DNA of 64,000 bases, taken from positions 2,568,001 to 2,632,000 of the forward strand of contig NC_045146.1 of assembly GCF_008831285.2 (NCBI RefSeq), given 5' to 3'. Shown here in pieces: positions 11,382 through 25,082 of the stretch (position 1 is its first letter; every line of letters starts with the position of its first letter). Under the pieces are notes generated by a model. The model was not told the DNA's origin and ran no database searches. It saw only the letters and a program-made list of their open reading frames with translations. Source of the DNA: Nymphaea colorata (Eukaryota > Streptophyta > Magnoliopsida > Nymphaeales > Nymphaeaceae). Both the position numbers and the translations under genes were made by a program.

Positions 11382-13346
11382 AGTTTTTGTTTGACATGGG
11401 TTGTGAACTGGCTTATGTTGCTAACCAACCCTCCAAAGAATAAAAGTTTCAAAATATCGATGATGATACCTAGACAAATGGATCTTACACGAATTTGTAT
11501 ATAAGAATACAAATATGTCGACTAACTTGTCTCTCCATTTTGTCATCTGACTTATGTTTTTCATGTAGCATTTAAACAAAATGAATCCGCAAAATTACTA
11601 GCAATGTAGAGGAGACAACTTATTTTTTATTTTAGAAAAATCTTCAAAAGAACCACTATTTACCTTTCAATTCACCTCTCACCATCAAGTAAAATGTGAC
11701 TAATCCATCACTTTCTCTCTTCGAAGCAAGAGTCGCTTTTTGGCTCTATTAGTGCTTCAAACATTGTGTCTTCTCCATTACAACTACCTCTAAGGTTCTT
11801 TTTACTTGGATAGTGTCAGGACTCTGGCGTCCTTGAGTACCCACCCGAAGAGCCCAAGAATCACATACTATGTCTCAAAAATTAAAGCAGATTCATAAAA
11901 CGCTAGTTCTAACATTCTATGAATCTGTCTCAGTTTTTTAAACCTATAAAAGGACAACGGCCTTATATAATTATAGATTGAGTTGCAATTCAAGCATCAA
12001 ACTCTCAAAACTCCTCAAGGAAGCCACCTTGGCATGCATCTAGAAAGATTACCAATCTGGGTAATGTGGGAATTCATGTATAGATGATGTTCACTTAAAT
12101 ATCTCAATTTCTTAAGAGACAAGACTATTTCATGTCTATCCCTACAATTAAAAGACGTCATAAACTATCTCTTTTAGAAATGCATTTTCTTCTGATTGTA
12201 CTCAGATGTGAATGTCGGTCTTGACTTTGAAACCAATTGTAACATCTCAACAATCTAATTGCCAACATTTCTTCTCATCCAAGCTTGAAAAACGAAGAAA
12301 TCATTGCCACTTTGGGCATGAAAACTACATTCAATAATCATACGTCAAGAGGACGAAGCTGTGAGTTGTATATGAGGCTGATTAAATATACATTCATAAT
12401 TGAACTTAAGATTGACGTGACACATAGAAAAAAGCGTCAGAGAAAAAAATGGTGAAAAAAGATATCCAGGTTTGGAACTAGGGGCCGGTTCCCCTTGAAT
12501 TTGTTTTTTTTTTTCTTTTTCTTTTTGTTAATGTGAAATTGAAGAAAATCCCAATGGCCTGTCTATGCATGCTTATCCCCTAATATTTAAAATTTTAAAA
12601 AATATGTAAAATTTGGAAAAAAAAAAAACCAACAGATGGGCAGATTACTATGAAGCTTTTTAACTATACGTGCAAGTTAAGAATGTCTCTTCACATCAAA
12701 CGCAGAGAACCATTTCTTCGACTCTCCCACTTTAGAAAGAATGGAAGTCAAAAAGCTGGCGCTGCCGAATTCAACATGAATGGACCAAATTGAATCCAAT
12801 CAATGGCAAATTGATTTGATTTAAGGGGGGGTCGCATGTGTCTGTTTTAGATCTTTTTGGAGAAAATTTTACGAGTTTTTATTTCTTAATTATTTACTTT
12901 GCCATAAATTTAAATATTTTTTTATTACTAATTCACTCGATTCAACTGAATGGCTTATTTTGGCTAGATCGGGGAAAAATGCCCAGTCTTAGAAAGGCTC
13001 CTTATGAAAAACCCAACCTCTTGGGAAAAATGAATGCATAGACAGAATGACTTCCTGTTATCCCGCTAATACTCAATTTGAGGGGTATTTTTGTCATTTT
13101 ATAGATGATTTTTTTTCAACTCAACCCCTTGTTATAGGTCATAACATAGAACCTGCTTGGTTGTACTGAGCTCATCAGGCTACCAAGAAAGACCTTCTAA
13201 TAAGAACAAAATTAAAGGGACTGAGGGGTAAAAATGTAACTAAAGTTTAATTGTTCGTCTCTATGATAAAAACCAGTGTCCATGGATATAAAACATATAT
13301 CACTCTTATGCTGGTGTTACATGGAAAGGGTATTTTGGTTTTTTAA

Positions 13347-13372
<26 letters not shown>
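13347..13372. repeat. (AT)n microsatellite
   Basis: An uninterrupted AT dinucleotide run of about 26 bp. Confidence 0.9.
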
Positions 13373-13377
<5 letters not shown>

Positions 13378-14464
13378 TCCCTCTCCTCTTTTCTTTTCTG
13401 CCTTTTCGGCTGAGTGAGAGGTTTATCCCACTGCTCACATCCCTTTTTCTCCTTGCCCAAAAAGTCCATGGCTGCCTCGTTAGCAAGTGGTGCAAATCGT
13501 TGTAAAAATGTTTTCATCAATGGCATTTTGGTCATTTCAATGCCTCTTAATGCTAATTCAATTCGTGAAAACGGAAAACCTGATAGTTTTCAAACAAATG
13601 ATGTGTGTGTGTGTGTGTTTTTTTTTGTATAGATGGGAAGCTGGGAAAGGACCCAAGTGTGTAGAATTTTTGTTTTTTTGCCTAAGAGATATAAATGGGG
13701 TTCGACCACATAATGTTTTGGTTGCGAATTCTTAAATCTCAATAGTATTCATGCAAACTTATGATGACAATAATTTAAAATAAATAAACGTAGGTATAGC
13801 TACAAGTTTAACTCATAAATTGAGCAACCCAATGCAAATTCTATTTATTTAAATATAAACTTGTAATTACAATCATTTAAATCAATCAATATACGAAATT
13901 ACAAATTAAAGTCATTGAATTAATTACAATTGAGTAAATAAATAACTTAAATTCCTGTCATATTGTCTTGAGCTTGTGGTTACAAGTGTTTTCTGTAGAC
14001 ATTTCATTGACAAATTTTACAATGTTTGGCTTCTTGCATGGTGTAGCAGAATAGACCTCCTTCCGTCCTCATCCAAAGGGAAAATGTCTGGTTGAACATA
14101 CCTCTAAAGTAATACGACCTATCAGCCGCGGTGGCCCACAAAGACCATCGACTTCCTTCCAACTCGTGAAAGCGATAGCGATGCTTTCGCATCTCCCTTC
14201 CCTTTCCATGTTTCCACTTTTCTTTTCCAATTTCGGCTAGCCACGAAACCAAATTGAACCGGTGAAAAAAGAAAATTATATTGTCATATAACTTCTTGCA
14301 TATTGCATTACTTCCAAATCAAATCGATTTATGGTCGATTCAATTAGAATCCGGCAATTGTGGACAGATTTTTACAGCAATACGACCTTAGTTTTGTTTT
14401 GAGGATAGTAAAAGATAAACTTGATTCGAGGGAGGAAGTGCACGTCACAATACAACCTTAGTTA

Positions 14465-14575
14465 CGTGTTGAGCTCAAGCTGCTTTTGCCGAGCTATTCC
14501 TAAGCTCAATGTTTCATTAGTCGAGCCGAGCTTGAGCTGGCTGAACTCGGGCTCGACTCGAGTCGTGTTCACCCT
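14465..14575. repeat. GAGCTC/CTCGAG palindrome-rich patch
   Basis: This is a GC-richer island in AT-rich DNA with repeated GAGCTC, TCGAGC and CGACTCGAG motifs. It matches the style of the patches at 40320-41540 and 60400-60700, so these are likely members of one dispersed repeat family. Confidence 0.45.
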
Positions 14576-16199
14576 TAATTTGTAAGAAAGATTGAATGCC
14601 CTACCCCCAAATATTGAAGCAGTTGTTTTAGTGCCTAGGCGATCAATATAATGCTTGATCGATCTTCCTTGCATAGCGACATAGCGTGGATTAACCACAC
14701 ATTTAAAAGGGTGTCATCTTGATGGTATCCAAGAATGTTAATTTGGATTAAGTTGTTGTCTTCGAGGCTAATGTAGCGAGGGTTTGCTCTTTTAGGTATG
14801 GTTGGAAAGTTAAAAACTTTTTTTTAAAAGACAAAAACACCCCTCACACAGTCATGACCCCAAACACTCACTTGTGTGGCAAGGAGCCAACACGCATATC
14901 TAAGTAACAGACCAAGGTCATGGTGGTTTTGAATTAATTTTTTAAATAGTGAATTCCTTTTCATTTTTAATTATTTTTTTGTTTAGCTTTTCAAAGTATT
15001 TTAATCATAGTCCAAATAAAGTTTTAGAGCTTTAAATGGCGATGTTTTTTTATGGGTATGATATAGCAAACTTGAAAAAAAAAATACAGTAAATTTTTAA
15101 ATATTTTAAAAAATTAAAAATAAAGAGAAAATAAAATAAGTTAAAAACTAATAACACAAACATTAAAAGATAAAGTAGATTTGCAACAAATAAAAAATAG
15201 GAAATGAAGAAAAACTGTTTGACATTAAAAAAAACTGAAAAAAAACACATTAAAAACTTGTTTTTTTCGTTTTTAATGTCTTTTTCTAAGAAAAAACATT
15301 TTTATAAAGTTTTAAACTGCCATTTAAGTTATCGTGTTTTTTTCTCATTTTTTTTTTCAAAAAAAACCTGGTGACTATGATTTTAATTAATTTCACAGCC
15401 GATTTCTGTTCACCGAATGAGTGGCTTGGCGGATTTGATTGTAAGGGCAATTTTGAGAATGTAGATCATGAGAATGACATGAAAACAAAGAACGGCCACT
15501 TGGGATATTAAAAAAAGATTGGTGACCATATACTACCGTGTGGTGTGTCATAGTCTGTTGCGTTTCTTGTGAACGATTGAAACCAAGATAAATGCAAGTT
15601 GAGAATTGTTTGGTAGAGCGCTCGAGTCCATTTTCGAGCCTCGTTATCGTAATACTTTATACGCATCGTTCCTACAACTAAATCTTAGATGACTTTAACA
15701 ATTCCAAGTTTCTAATGTTTTATTTAACATAGTTCTTGTTGCCATAGAAATGTAAACGGTTTTATTTGAACATATTCGATTTATTGAATAATGTTTATAT
15801 ATATTTACATTCAAACGCGAATAAAGAAAAGTCCACGCTGCAACTAAATTCTAAATGCTACTTTTATATAAGGAAATTTGAACGACATTGTTATATACTA
15901 AAAATTAACTTTAGGAGATAGGATATTTACCACTGGTACCAACGTACTATGCGGGGTAAGAAAAGGGGGAAGCGGTAGAAATAATTATTTTACTGCGAAC
16001 CAATCAAACCTCTAAATAGAAATAATAATTTAAACTTGTTGGGGGTAAAGAAATAACGAAAAATTCCAATGTAGTTTGGTAAAGAATCTGATAAGGAGAG
16101 GACGAATTTACCTCTCACGAATATTTTATTATTTGCTTTTTAAATACAGCGGAACCTTTTTCCACCCCCACCCCCTCAATAATTTCCCACACTTTCCCT

Positions 16200-17106
16200 T
16201 TCTCATTAATTTTTTTTTATAATAAATAAAGGGAAAGATGAAAAAAAAGAATATATAAAAAAAAAAAAAAACATTTCTTGCTCTCCCATCTTCGCTGTCC
16301 TTTCTTCCAAGAAATTCAGTGATTCGGGCCGTCCGTTCTCTTAATTTCTGGGATTTTTTAATCTTATTTTTTTAATAGTTTTAGGAAGGGGGGGGGATCT
16401 CTGGTGCTCATTTTTCTGAAGGAAATAACCTCGAGATTTTCCCCCGAAATTCTCCGCCTTTTTAGGGTTTCTGAAGCCACCGGCTGAAGCATTTGCAGCC
16501 ATTTCGCAGGGATCCCATCTGCCCTCCTGGGAACCCTGTCCCTCTAGTTCTCTCCCTCCCTCCTTTCCTCCTCTGGTTCGGTTTCGGGGGGATTTTTCGG
16601 ACCCTTTTTGTTCGATCCCTTCTTCTCGTCGGTCTTCTCGATCGACGAATCCTTTCTGTAGTTTCTCAGATCGGTTCCTTCTTCGTTTCTTCGTTTCTGT
16701 TTCTGCTGCTTTCGTTTCTTCTTTGTCTATCGATCGCCGGTGGATCTCTTGTTCCCCTTTTCATGTTAAGGATTTCGAGACGCTTTGATTCGGGGATTTC
16801 TGTCCTTTCCTTTCTTGATTCCTCTCCATCTGTCATATGTTTGTGGCTTCCATTTCCGGCTACGGGTTTTCTTTGTGAAAACTGAAGTTTTCCTTCAGAA
16901 GTCCGGCCTTTGGTGTTTCTTGGTTACAAATCTTGTAGATTTTCCTTGTTGTTTGGGGAGATCTGAGGTGGAAAATTTGCCCCTTTTGTTTGATCTGCGA
17001 TCTTTGGTGTGAGATCGGAGCTTTGTGTTTTTTGTTTCTTTTTGTGGAAATTCTCTTCCCGGGAATTCCAATTTAGGTGTACGTCTTCGAAAGATCAAGG
17101 GAAATT
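16200..17106 (+). promoter_or_regulatory. promoter and leader of the A20/AN1 gene
   Basis: A TATA-like stretch (TATAATAAATAAAG, about 16218-16231) precedes a pyrimidine-rich leader. The region from about 16400 to 17100 is T/C-rich and shifts sharply away from the AT-rich flank, typical of a plant 5' UTR with a leader intron. A splice acceptor candidate ends at about 17073, just before the coding start. An upstream open frame at 16493-16885 would matter only if the intron is retained. Exon limits are not certain. Confidence 0.4.
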
Positions 17107-17739
17107 ATGGCTCAAGAGAGCTGGAAGAGGGAGAAGGATGAGACGGATTGCAAGATCCCGGAGGGTCTCATCCTTTGTGTCAATAATTGTGGCCTCTTTG
17201 GTAGCCCTGCGACCCTCAACATGTGCTCGAAGTGCTACAATGAATCCCTTCTGAAGAAACCCAATCCCCCACCATCTTCAACATCATCTTCATCAGCAGC
17301 AGCAGCACCACCACCACCATCATCACCGTCACCGCCACTTTCATCTACATCACCATCAGCACCGCAGACCCAGACGACACCAGCACCACCACAATCATCA
17401 TCCTCAACGGCTTCATCTTCGTTTTCACCGTCTTGTCCTTTACCTTTACCATCACAACCATCTACGTCAGCTATAGAGACGCCGGAAAAGGGTATCCAGA
17501 AGCCGGATTTGACTACGGAGGACCGCCCTGTGAAAACCAGCTCGACGGTTTTCCGGTGCGCCAGCTGCCAGAGGAAGGTGGGCTTGACCGGGTTCCGGTG
17601 CCGTTGTGGCGACCTCTTCTGCGCCCGGCACCGATACTCAGACACCCACGATTGCTCATACGATTACAAGGCTGCCGGAAGGGAGGCAATTGCAAGGGAG
17701 AACCCTGTGATTAAAGCTGCCAAGATTATCAAGATCTGA
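17107..17739 (+). CDS. A20/AN1 zinc-finger stress-associated protein, 210 aa
   Basis: This is an intact single-exon gene of the plant SAP family, which acts in abiotic-stress signalling and ubiquitin binding. The A20 finger has Cys24, Cys28, Cys40 and Cys43 in LCVNNCGLFGSPATLNMCSKC. The C-terminal AN1 finger has Cys151, Cys154, Cys165, Cys167, Cys172, His175, His181 and Cys183, followed by the conserved GREAIARENPVIKA tail. All ligands are present. Between them (residues 52-122) is a long low-complexity Pro/Ser/Ala linker. The ATG at 17107 is chosen because MAQESW starts as family members do; an upstream in-frame ATG at 17077 lies in probable leader. The plant orthologue number is not assigned. 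Confidence 0.95.
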   Translation: MAQESWKREKDETDCKIPEGLILCVNNCGLFGSPATLNMCSKCYNESLLKKPNPPPSSTSSSSAAAAPPPPSSPSPPLSSTSPSAPQTQTTPAPPQSSSSTASSSFSPSCPLPLPSQPSTSAIETPEKGIQKPDLTTEDRPVKTSSTVFRCASCQRKVGLTGFRCRCGDLFCARHRYSDTHDCSYDYKAAGREAIARENPVIKAAKIIKI

Positions 17740-20700
17740 GGTTTTCTCCTTTTTTTTTTCCCTTTTTCCTTCATTTCTTCATCTCGTTTCTCTTATTTTC
17801 TATGTTGTTATATGTACTGGTTTGGATTGAGAAAATTAGTGGATGTGGGTATTGGTTTAACTCTGAGTTTGCTGTGATATGATGTTAACTTCTTGCCTTT
17901 GATTTGTCCCGTTTTGGTTTATAACTTTATATGGAAATGCCATGTTGTGCATGTCTTTAAAAATTAATATTAAGTTGGGCATGCATATGACGTTGATGAT
18001 TTGGTCGCTAGATTTCTGCGTCTTTATAATTTGAAAAAGCTTAAGCATTTGGTATGATTCACCCGTGAATGTATTTGATTCTCCTTTTTTTTAAAATCAA
18101 TTAAAGTCAGTCTTGGTATTCTTCCTGATCACAATCAGTTTCTCTCTATCAGTAAATGGCATATGTGTGGTTTAAAGATTACTGGTTTATTACGATGTTT
18201 GTGTTGGTTGCTTTTGTTTATACTTTTCAATTGTAGATGTAATTTTGTTTTGGAAAAGGAGATTATGTAGATCAAGTTGTCGATAGATTTCTCTTCAATT
18301 ACCTTTTTGAGCTACTGTGGTCGATACCTACCCGTTTCTCCTATCTCCATCCAAAGTCCAAACTACTTGTTTCGGTATTCCCTTTTTCTTGTTGTGTTAC
18401 ATTTTTTTGTTTAGTGGGCCGGAAGAACAGAAAAAATAAGATGTGATGCAATTTGGCTGATGGTTCTAAAGGCGTGGCAGATGTGGTTCAGGAAAAGTTG
18501 CAGTATTCAGCTTTTGGAGCTCGTAAAGTGATAATCTTGTCAATTAGAGAGAGAGAGAGAGAGAGGACCGGTGTACCTTCCATTTCTTGGTTGGAAATCG
18601 TATCTTACCTCACTGCAACTCTTTCTCCTTTTTAAGCGCAAAGAAAAGGTGATATAGCCTTTTATTTTTCTTGTGTTCAAAGCAAAGCTAACGAGGCTCC
18701 TTTTCTCAAAAGGGATCTACATCTCATCAGGACACGATCCATCAAGCCTGAAACCTTTACAGGCCCTTCATTCCTATAAGAAAAATCTGGACGTGCATTA
18801 TTATGATAGCCCTCTTTCCACCGAAGGGACATGATTCCATTTCCCAAATAAACTTAGTGAAAGAATATGGAAAGCTTATTGGTCCTGTTGGCGGTTGCTT
18901 CATCCTTCAATGTGACTTTTTAATCTGTGCAGCCCTGCCTCCTTCGGTGAAGGTTTTGCATAGGGGTTAGTGCTTCGTGTTAAAAAAATATTAAATATGC
19001 TCGAATTGGTCAATTTGAAAAGGAGAATTCCCCTGCCCATGTGGGTAGGAACAAATGCATTTCAATCTTTTTGGCTTTTTCCTCCGATTTCAGTGGTTGG
19101 TTTGTTGAGGGAAAAAGATGTCCACGTGGATAAGAGCTGTGGCCTCCTTTTGTCCGCTTGTATGTCTACGTGTATATGTGTCATAGAGAGATAGATTTCC
19201 ATCTCAGAGAGAGAGAGAGAGAGAGGGAAGGAGATTCCTTATGAGTGCATGGTTCCATCTATCTGTGCATGATGCAGAAATGTTGCCTGTAGACCAAGGG
19301 AATCCACTAGCTTTTAAGAGAATGCTATTCTAATTTCATGCATACATAACGCGGTGGCTGTTGCTTGCTGACGACTACCAGCACCATCCTTCAAATTTCT
19401 GCTAAGATCCTCCCTAACGTTAGTAATGAAAGCCCACCATCATGAGCATTAAGGGCGCACCGTTTAACGCCCCCACCACTCTCACTGCTAATGGTTAAAA
19501 AGGAGGCCAACAGATGATGGCAGGAGAGAGAGAGAGAGAAAGAAACAGAGAGAGGGGCCTGCCATTACCAGATCAGCACGTTTTTTTTTGGATCTTTTTT
19601 ATCTTCTACTGGACGGAGGAAACCCAGTCATAAATAAAGATGGGCGAGTTCTCCACGGTTATATCTTGCAGTTGTCTTTAACTCTGCATAATTTTACATA
19701 TATGGATAAGTTGGTGCATAAATTTGCACCTATTCAGATTTAGTTTTCTCTTTTAGACCTTGGAACTGGTAAGGACATATCAAGTCTGAATGCAAAGGTG
19801 TGGTACACAAAAAAGTTGACACTTGGGAATTCAAAATGAAAACTAATTGCCTACCAGCCATCGGTAGGACCTTTACCCTAATCCTCTCCACCATCAATCT
19901 CCTTATAAGAGATATTGAACACCAACTCTCTTTATGTTGTGATTCTATTTTATTACCGTTCTTTTAGATCATGCGTTCATAATTATATTGGGAAGCCGAC
20001 TTGGTGGTGGGTATACCAGTATTAATCATTTGCTTTCCTTTCTGGAAGGTATTCTTTGGCTTTTTCCGAGCATTCCGGTGTTGCCTGCTGTTGCCGATGA
20101 TTTCATGAGACGAGGATTATGATGGAATTATGGGCATCATGGTTGGTCTTCCAAGTTGTTTCTCAGAACCAGCACAAAGGGTCAATGCTGACGGGCCCGA
20201 TGGATCAGTACAACCAGGGAGGGCCCTAGTCGGCTGATAGGTGCCTGGTCACGGGTTCAAACCTTTTTTGTCTTTGGTGAAGTTTTCTAGAGTTCAATTC
20301 AGAGTTTTACGGTGTTGATGAGCTTAAAGCAGCGTGGTCAAGTCTCTCACCCCAAGAGTAACTTGTTTGTGGATACCAGAGAAGAAAGTATATGGAGGTC
20401 TAGAGACGACTGGGTCATTAACCAAGCGTTGGCATAGCGGATTGCTCAAATGTGGGACTCGTCATTCAGATAACAATACTACCACAAACAAAAAGTCATT
20501 GCACCAACCCTCTCCAGGATCCTTTCTTTCTGCCTAAAGCATGCTTGTGGAAGTCTTCGCGTTGATTAATAAGAAATTCCAAGTCCAATTATATCACTCA
20601 GCTTAATCCTGTTTCTTGGGCACAACATATGAATGATCATGTCTTACTAGCAAATGGTAATTCTTGGGTGAGCAGTAGAAGTATTTTATTCACAACCCAA

Positions 20701-23700
20701 GAAGGAAGTTGAAGCACCTACCTAGTACCTCGGGTATAGGGTCTGTTTTAATGTATCAGGTTGCCACTCCCGCCAACTTCAGCTTGCACGTTGATAGCCC
20801 CCTTTTTGCAGTATAGAGAGTTGACGTCATAGAGTTTCAAAATGAGAACTGGAGCTTATCAGCCACCCTGTCCGTTGCGTCAAGCCCCTCAAGAACTATG
20901 TAATTGTTGATGTGAGTTTGTCGAACGTCAACTAATTCTTCAATAATCAAAATTAGGCAAGCGGGCCTACATCGATATCAATGCACCCACTCTTTTATTA
21001 GATAAAAGCTCAAAACAACTTTAACAAGATGGAGTCTTCAGTTGGCTAGTAGATCTGCGCTATGCATTCTTGGGATATCTTCAAAGTTCAAACTTTCCAT
21101 CCTAAAGCTGCAAAGTTGAGGATAATGGTGCTCTCCATAATTGCCCATTCATAGCTCGTCTTTGTTCTTCAATGGATATCAAGCATGGCGTAATTGCAGC
21201 AGCAGAGGTCACCCATTCCATGCATGTGAGTTCTAGAACTTATTACATGTTAAAATTCAAATTTCATTGGCCATTTGATAAGAAAACATGATGGAATTAT
21301 CTCTTAAACTATGAGAGTTTAGATGGAGGCAGATATCTTGGATTAAAAAATGGATGAATTTGCAACCCGATTTTGGCAGTACTTGTAAAGGATTTGATTT
21401 TAAAAACTGATTCTTAAAGTACTTGAAAAACAATTCATCTTTAAAATTGATTTGAACGGTACTTAGAACGCTCCAGCTTCCAAAATCCCGTGCACCAACA
21501 GAAGCTCGTCATGGATTTTCGAAACGGGGAATTCTTGCAAAAGATTTTACTGGAAGATGCTGTTTTGCAATAATGCCGAAGTTTCACATAACAAGTGGCG
21601 GCGTGATCCTTTGAGTGTTAGGAGTGTCAACCTCTTGTGATGCAGAAGGAGCTAATCGCTGCACAAGTTGAGGTGCAACAGGAGTGGCAATCCGAGACAC
21701 TAAAAGCAGGCTCTTCTCCACTCACCCAAGATGTATATATAATAGTCTTGTTAGAAGGACAGGCCTCTTATTGGAAGGCATGTGATAACTCTTTTCTAGC
21801 ATTAATTGCAAGGTTTCTTGGTGAGCAACAAGACAAGCAGCTTTGCATTCTATCAGACCCCAACTTACAGTCTTACAAAAGAAAGAGAAAAAAGGAAGTT
21901 CTAAAATCTGGAAAGAAGCACGATAAAAATGCTTTCCGGAGATGAAGTGATTTCATGGAAAGTTCGTTTTGGATAAAACGCACTAACACCATGTTGTAGA
22001 TTCTAGCATCAAACTGCCTTTCATGTAAAAACCAAGTGCCTAACATGGTTTTAGTGCTAGAAAGACGGTGGATGTGCCTGTCAAATCCCTTCACACGTTT
22101 GTGGTAATCGAACATGCCCGGCGTTAAAAAGACGCCCAAGGAATCGAAGGGCCACTTTAGGTTTATCAATAAGAGTTAATCCATCTTTGTAAATGAAGTG
22201 TATATGTGTGTGTGTGGTGACTTTGGCTGTTACCCAATCATCTAATCAGGGCGGTCCATCTGTTGCAGATGAATGGTTGTAAAAAAAATTGGGAACTAAT
22301 ACTAGATAACAAAAATTTCCACCTTTTTTTCATTGTTTTGCTCTGTCCATCATGTTGGAACTGATATATATATATATGTGTGTGTGTGTGTAAACTTTTT
22401 ATCAGCTGCATCTTTGCTTGTGCAAAGGTAAATGGGTATGATTTCAACCAATTCCAATATTTTGGAACTAGTTTTTTCAATCCTGTTTTTTCTCTTTCTG
22501 ACGACTTCTTCTCTCTTCCCCTCACCTTGTTTCTCCTTTTTACAACCATCCTTTCCATATCCTAAGATTACCCATTTTAGAGACTGCTAATGGAAACAAG
22601 GTACTGTTTATATTCGTTGCAGTATAAACTATTGTAGTCTGTAGCAACTCGTACATAAGAAATCCGAGAATTTTCACCCTATTAAAGATCTGGGGTTGCA
22701 GCCCGAGGACTTTATGAATAACCATCATTAACAAATGGTCTTTGCAATTGATCTCCTAACAAAAGAAGCAGTGTCTCAAATACTTCATTGACAAAGCAAC
22801 ATGCAGTGGGTCGCTAGTTTCGTGAAAAGGGAAAAAGTGAAGTTCACATACCGATCTTTATACTACATTAGATTAAGATTCTAACTCAGAGTAACTTCCT
22901 GAACTGAAATGGCTTTGAGCAGCTAGCCTAGCATTTATCGCTCAAATATATTGGATATCAGTTTAATTGGATTTAAATTTGAGATCAGCACCAAAGGTTG
23001 GTTACCAGTCTGCCTAGCTAATCAATAGCCATAATCCTTAGTCTACATGATATGCTTCAAATAACAGTTCTTTCCTATATGCAAACACAAGTTATGGAAG
23101 CAGGAACCATTGGGCATTAAACCAGGTTCTGGGCGCTAATGCATAATAATCACTCGTATACATAAGCTAATGCTTCCTCGTTTTACTTGTTCTGATTTAA
23201 TCCTATTCACGGGCTGGATACTCGGATTTACTGAATGTTAAGACCTCTTTTTAGTTGGGCATGGTAAAGAAACTAGGACGGCCCAAACAATAATCGGGTT
23301 CAGGCTCGGCATGCAATTTTGTTTCTGAGAAGCCTTAGCTTGAAACAAAGGCTCATGATATTTATGGAGCTCTGGCCTATAATAGCAATAGTTTGGGACT
23401 TTTTATTTCATTTGACTGTACATAAACTACTGCGTTTATGTAGGCTAAATATGCACCGACTAGTAATCCAAGCAGGTGTAACGTAGGCAACTTTTTAATT
23501 TTTGAGATTTTTTTCTTCAAAGTTTAACTCTAATCTAGAGCTAGTAGCGCATAATTATTTGCATTGTTGTGACTGACAGATCCATCCCTAACATAAGCTC
23601 TTCCAAGATATATTCATCATATGCTGCTTTAAGCAAAATTCACAGCGTACGATTTGAAAAGCATTCGGTTATCTTCCTATTATTAATTCACCACTTTTTT

Positions 23701-25082
23701 AAGGGCAATGTTATCACTTTAATTGATGTTACTCTCAATAATTAAATTGAAACACTTGAATGTTAAGGCAGGAACAGGCTTGTTAATAGCATACTTCTTC
23801 TACAGATCTGGAAGGGAGTTGGAACAATATCTTGTTCCTAAAACCTCTATTTTCTATTGGCTTCATAGACTGGTTGAAATGGGGATGTGGGTAGGCTGGA
23901 TGTACCAGTGAATGTTCCTAAAAGTAAAATCGCCAAAAGAGCTCTAGTAAGTGAGAGATGGTCTATCAATAGCTAGACAAATGAAGATGCCATGATCTCA
24001 ACTACCAAAACTTTTTTTGGAGGTTTCTTGCTTTTCCCTTCAACCTATCGCAAGAGAGGTAGTGTTTGGGCTCCATCCTTCTGCTTCAATCACCTTGCCA
24101 AAAGATTCTTGCACCAGTGGAAAGACTTCATTCGATTCGTGGGTACCAAACCTATCTCTCTGTATAGTAATCTTGTGTGGCTGGTTTACCCCCTTCTGCA
24201 ATAAGTTCAACACTTTCTAAATCTTTTCATCCTTAGCTCCGAATCCTCCATCCTTTGATGAAAAGATACACACTGAGTGCATCGGTGCATTGGTCATTGC
24301 ACCTTTCCACAAATTTGACCTCTTGCAGCACTTGCAGAAGAATAGAGCTGCGCTTCACCTTTCTGTCTTCCCCATCAAGACCAAGGACGGCCCTTAAATT
24401 GGTTGGACTAGGATAGGGAGTCCACTGTGGAACTGAAGGCTCCTTTTAGTCTAACCTCACACTCGGCAAGCATTATATCCTTCTCTCCGGCTCAAGACTT
24501 TTTCATGAAATAAGTGGATCCTTTTTTATCACTCAAACAAAGTTAGTCCGTTTGCCTCTAAATGCCATAAGAGACGAAGCACAGTCCAACACAGTCAAGG
24601 TTACAGCTTCGCTGACCATAATATTGCATGTACGAGAGACAAAGATTCAAACACAAGCAAAGGTGAATAGCTAATGTACCTCACAATCAATGCAAGAAAG
24701 TTTCTATACAGACAAAGAGTTCTAACACAAGAAAGAAAAATCAAAGATTCCAAAAACAAGATCCGGCTGCAAAATAATATCACCAAAAACTCAATTTGTT
24801 GCATATGTGATAAGGAGGGAGGAGGACCTCCAAGGAGCCTTGCACTTTTGAGTTTCTAAAATCATAAAGATATGAGGTTGTGCAAGTGCGCTAGCAGACC
24901 AGCCATAACAGATTTGCAAGTCTACGAATGCCTGGTACTCTGCCAGCATTGAAGGGAACGGACTACTGTTCCCAATTGTAGGGACCACTTTTTTAGGCTT
25001 GCAGGCATGTGTACATGAATATACAAACAACACAATAATGTTCCACCCATGCTTAATCCTTCATCCCAGTATCAACTCAAGG
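17740..25082. other. long intergenic region
   Basis: No gene was recognised in over 7 kb. It holds GA microsatellites (about 18546-18564, 19206-19224 and 19524-19540), a TG/TA run (about 22362-22391), and scattered short open frames without domains. About 24000-24560 has unusually coding-like composition but carries stops in every frame I tried, and may be an old processed pseudogene. The last few hundred bases are probably 3' UTR of the mTERF gene. Confidence 0.45.

Larger units (their letters stand above)
11382..16200. other. intergenic, AT-rich
   Basis: I see no gene. It includes an AT microsatellite (13347-13372), a GT run (about 13602-13618), a GAGCTC-type patch (about 14465-14575), and an AT-rich segment (about 15025-15330) whose ends share TTAAATGGC in inverted orientation, which may be an old MITE. 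Short open frames here lack domains. Confidence 0.5.

Noticed and set aside
15050-15250. 66-codon Phe/Leu-rich minus-strand frame resembling a membrane protein
   Set aside because: The DNA is almost pure A/T homopolymer runs; hydrophobicity follows from composition.
17235-17645. 136-codon minus-strand frame opposite the A20/AN1 gene, rich in Asp/Gly
   Set aside because: It is the antisense shadow of the Pro/Ser/Ala linker codons; the plus-strand protein has full zinc-finger conservation.
20214-20270. SINE- or tRNA-like B-box GGGTTCAAACC after CCTGGTCAC
   Set aside because: The spacing to any A-box is far too short, no cloverleaf can be drawn and no poly(A) or target duplication is seen. At most a badly decayed SINE piece.
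24000-24560. Coding-like stretch that might be a gene
   Set aside because: Stops interrupt every frame I read on both strands and I recognise no family; left as possible old pseudogene only.
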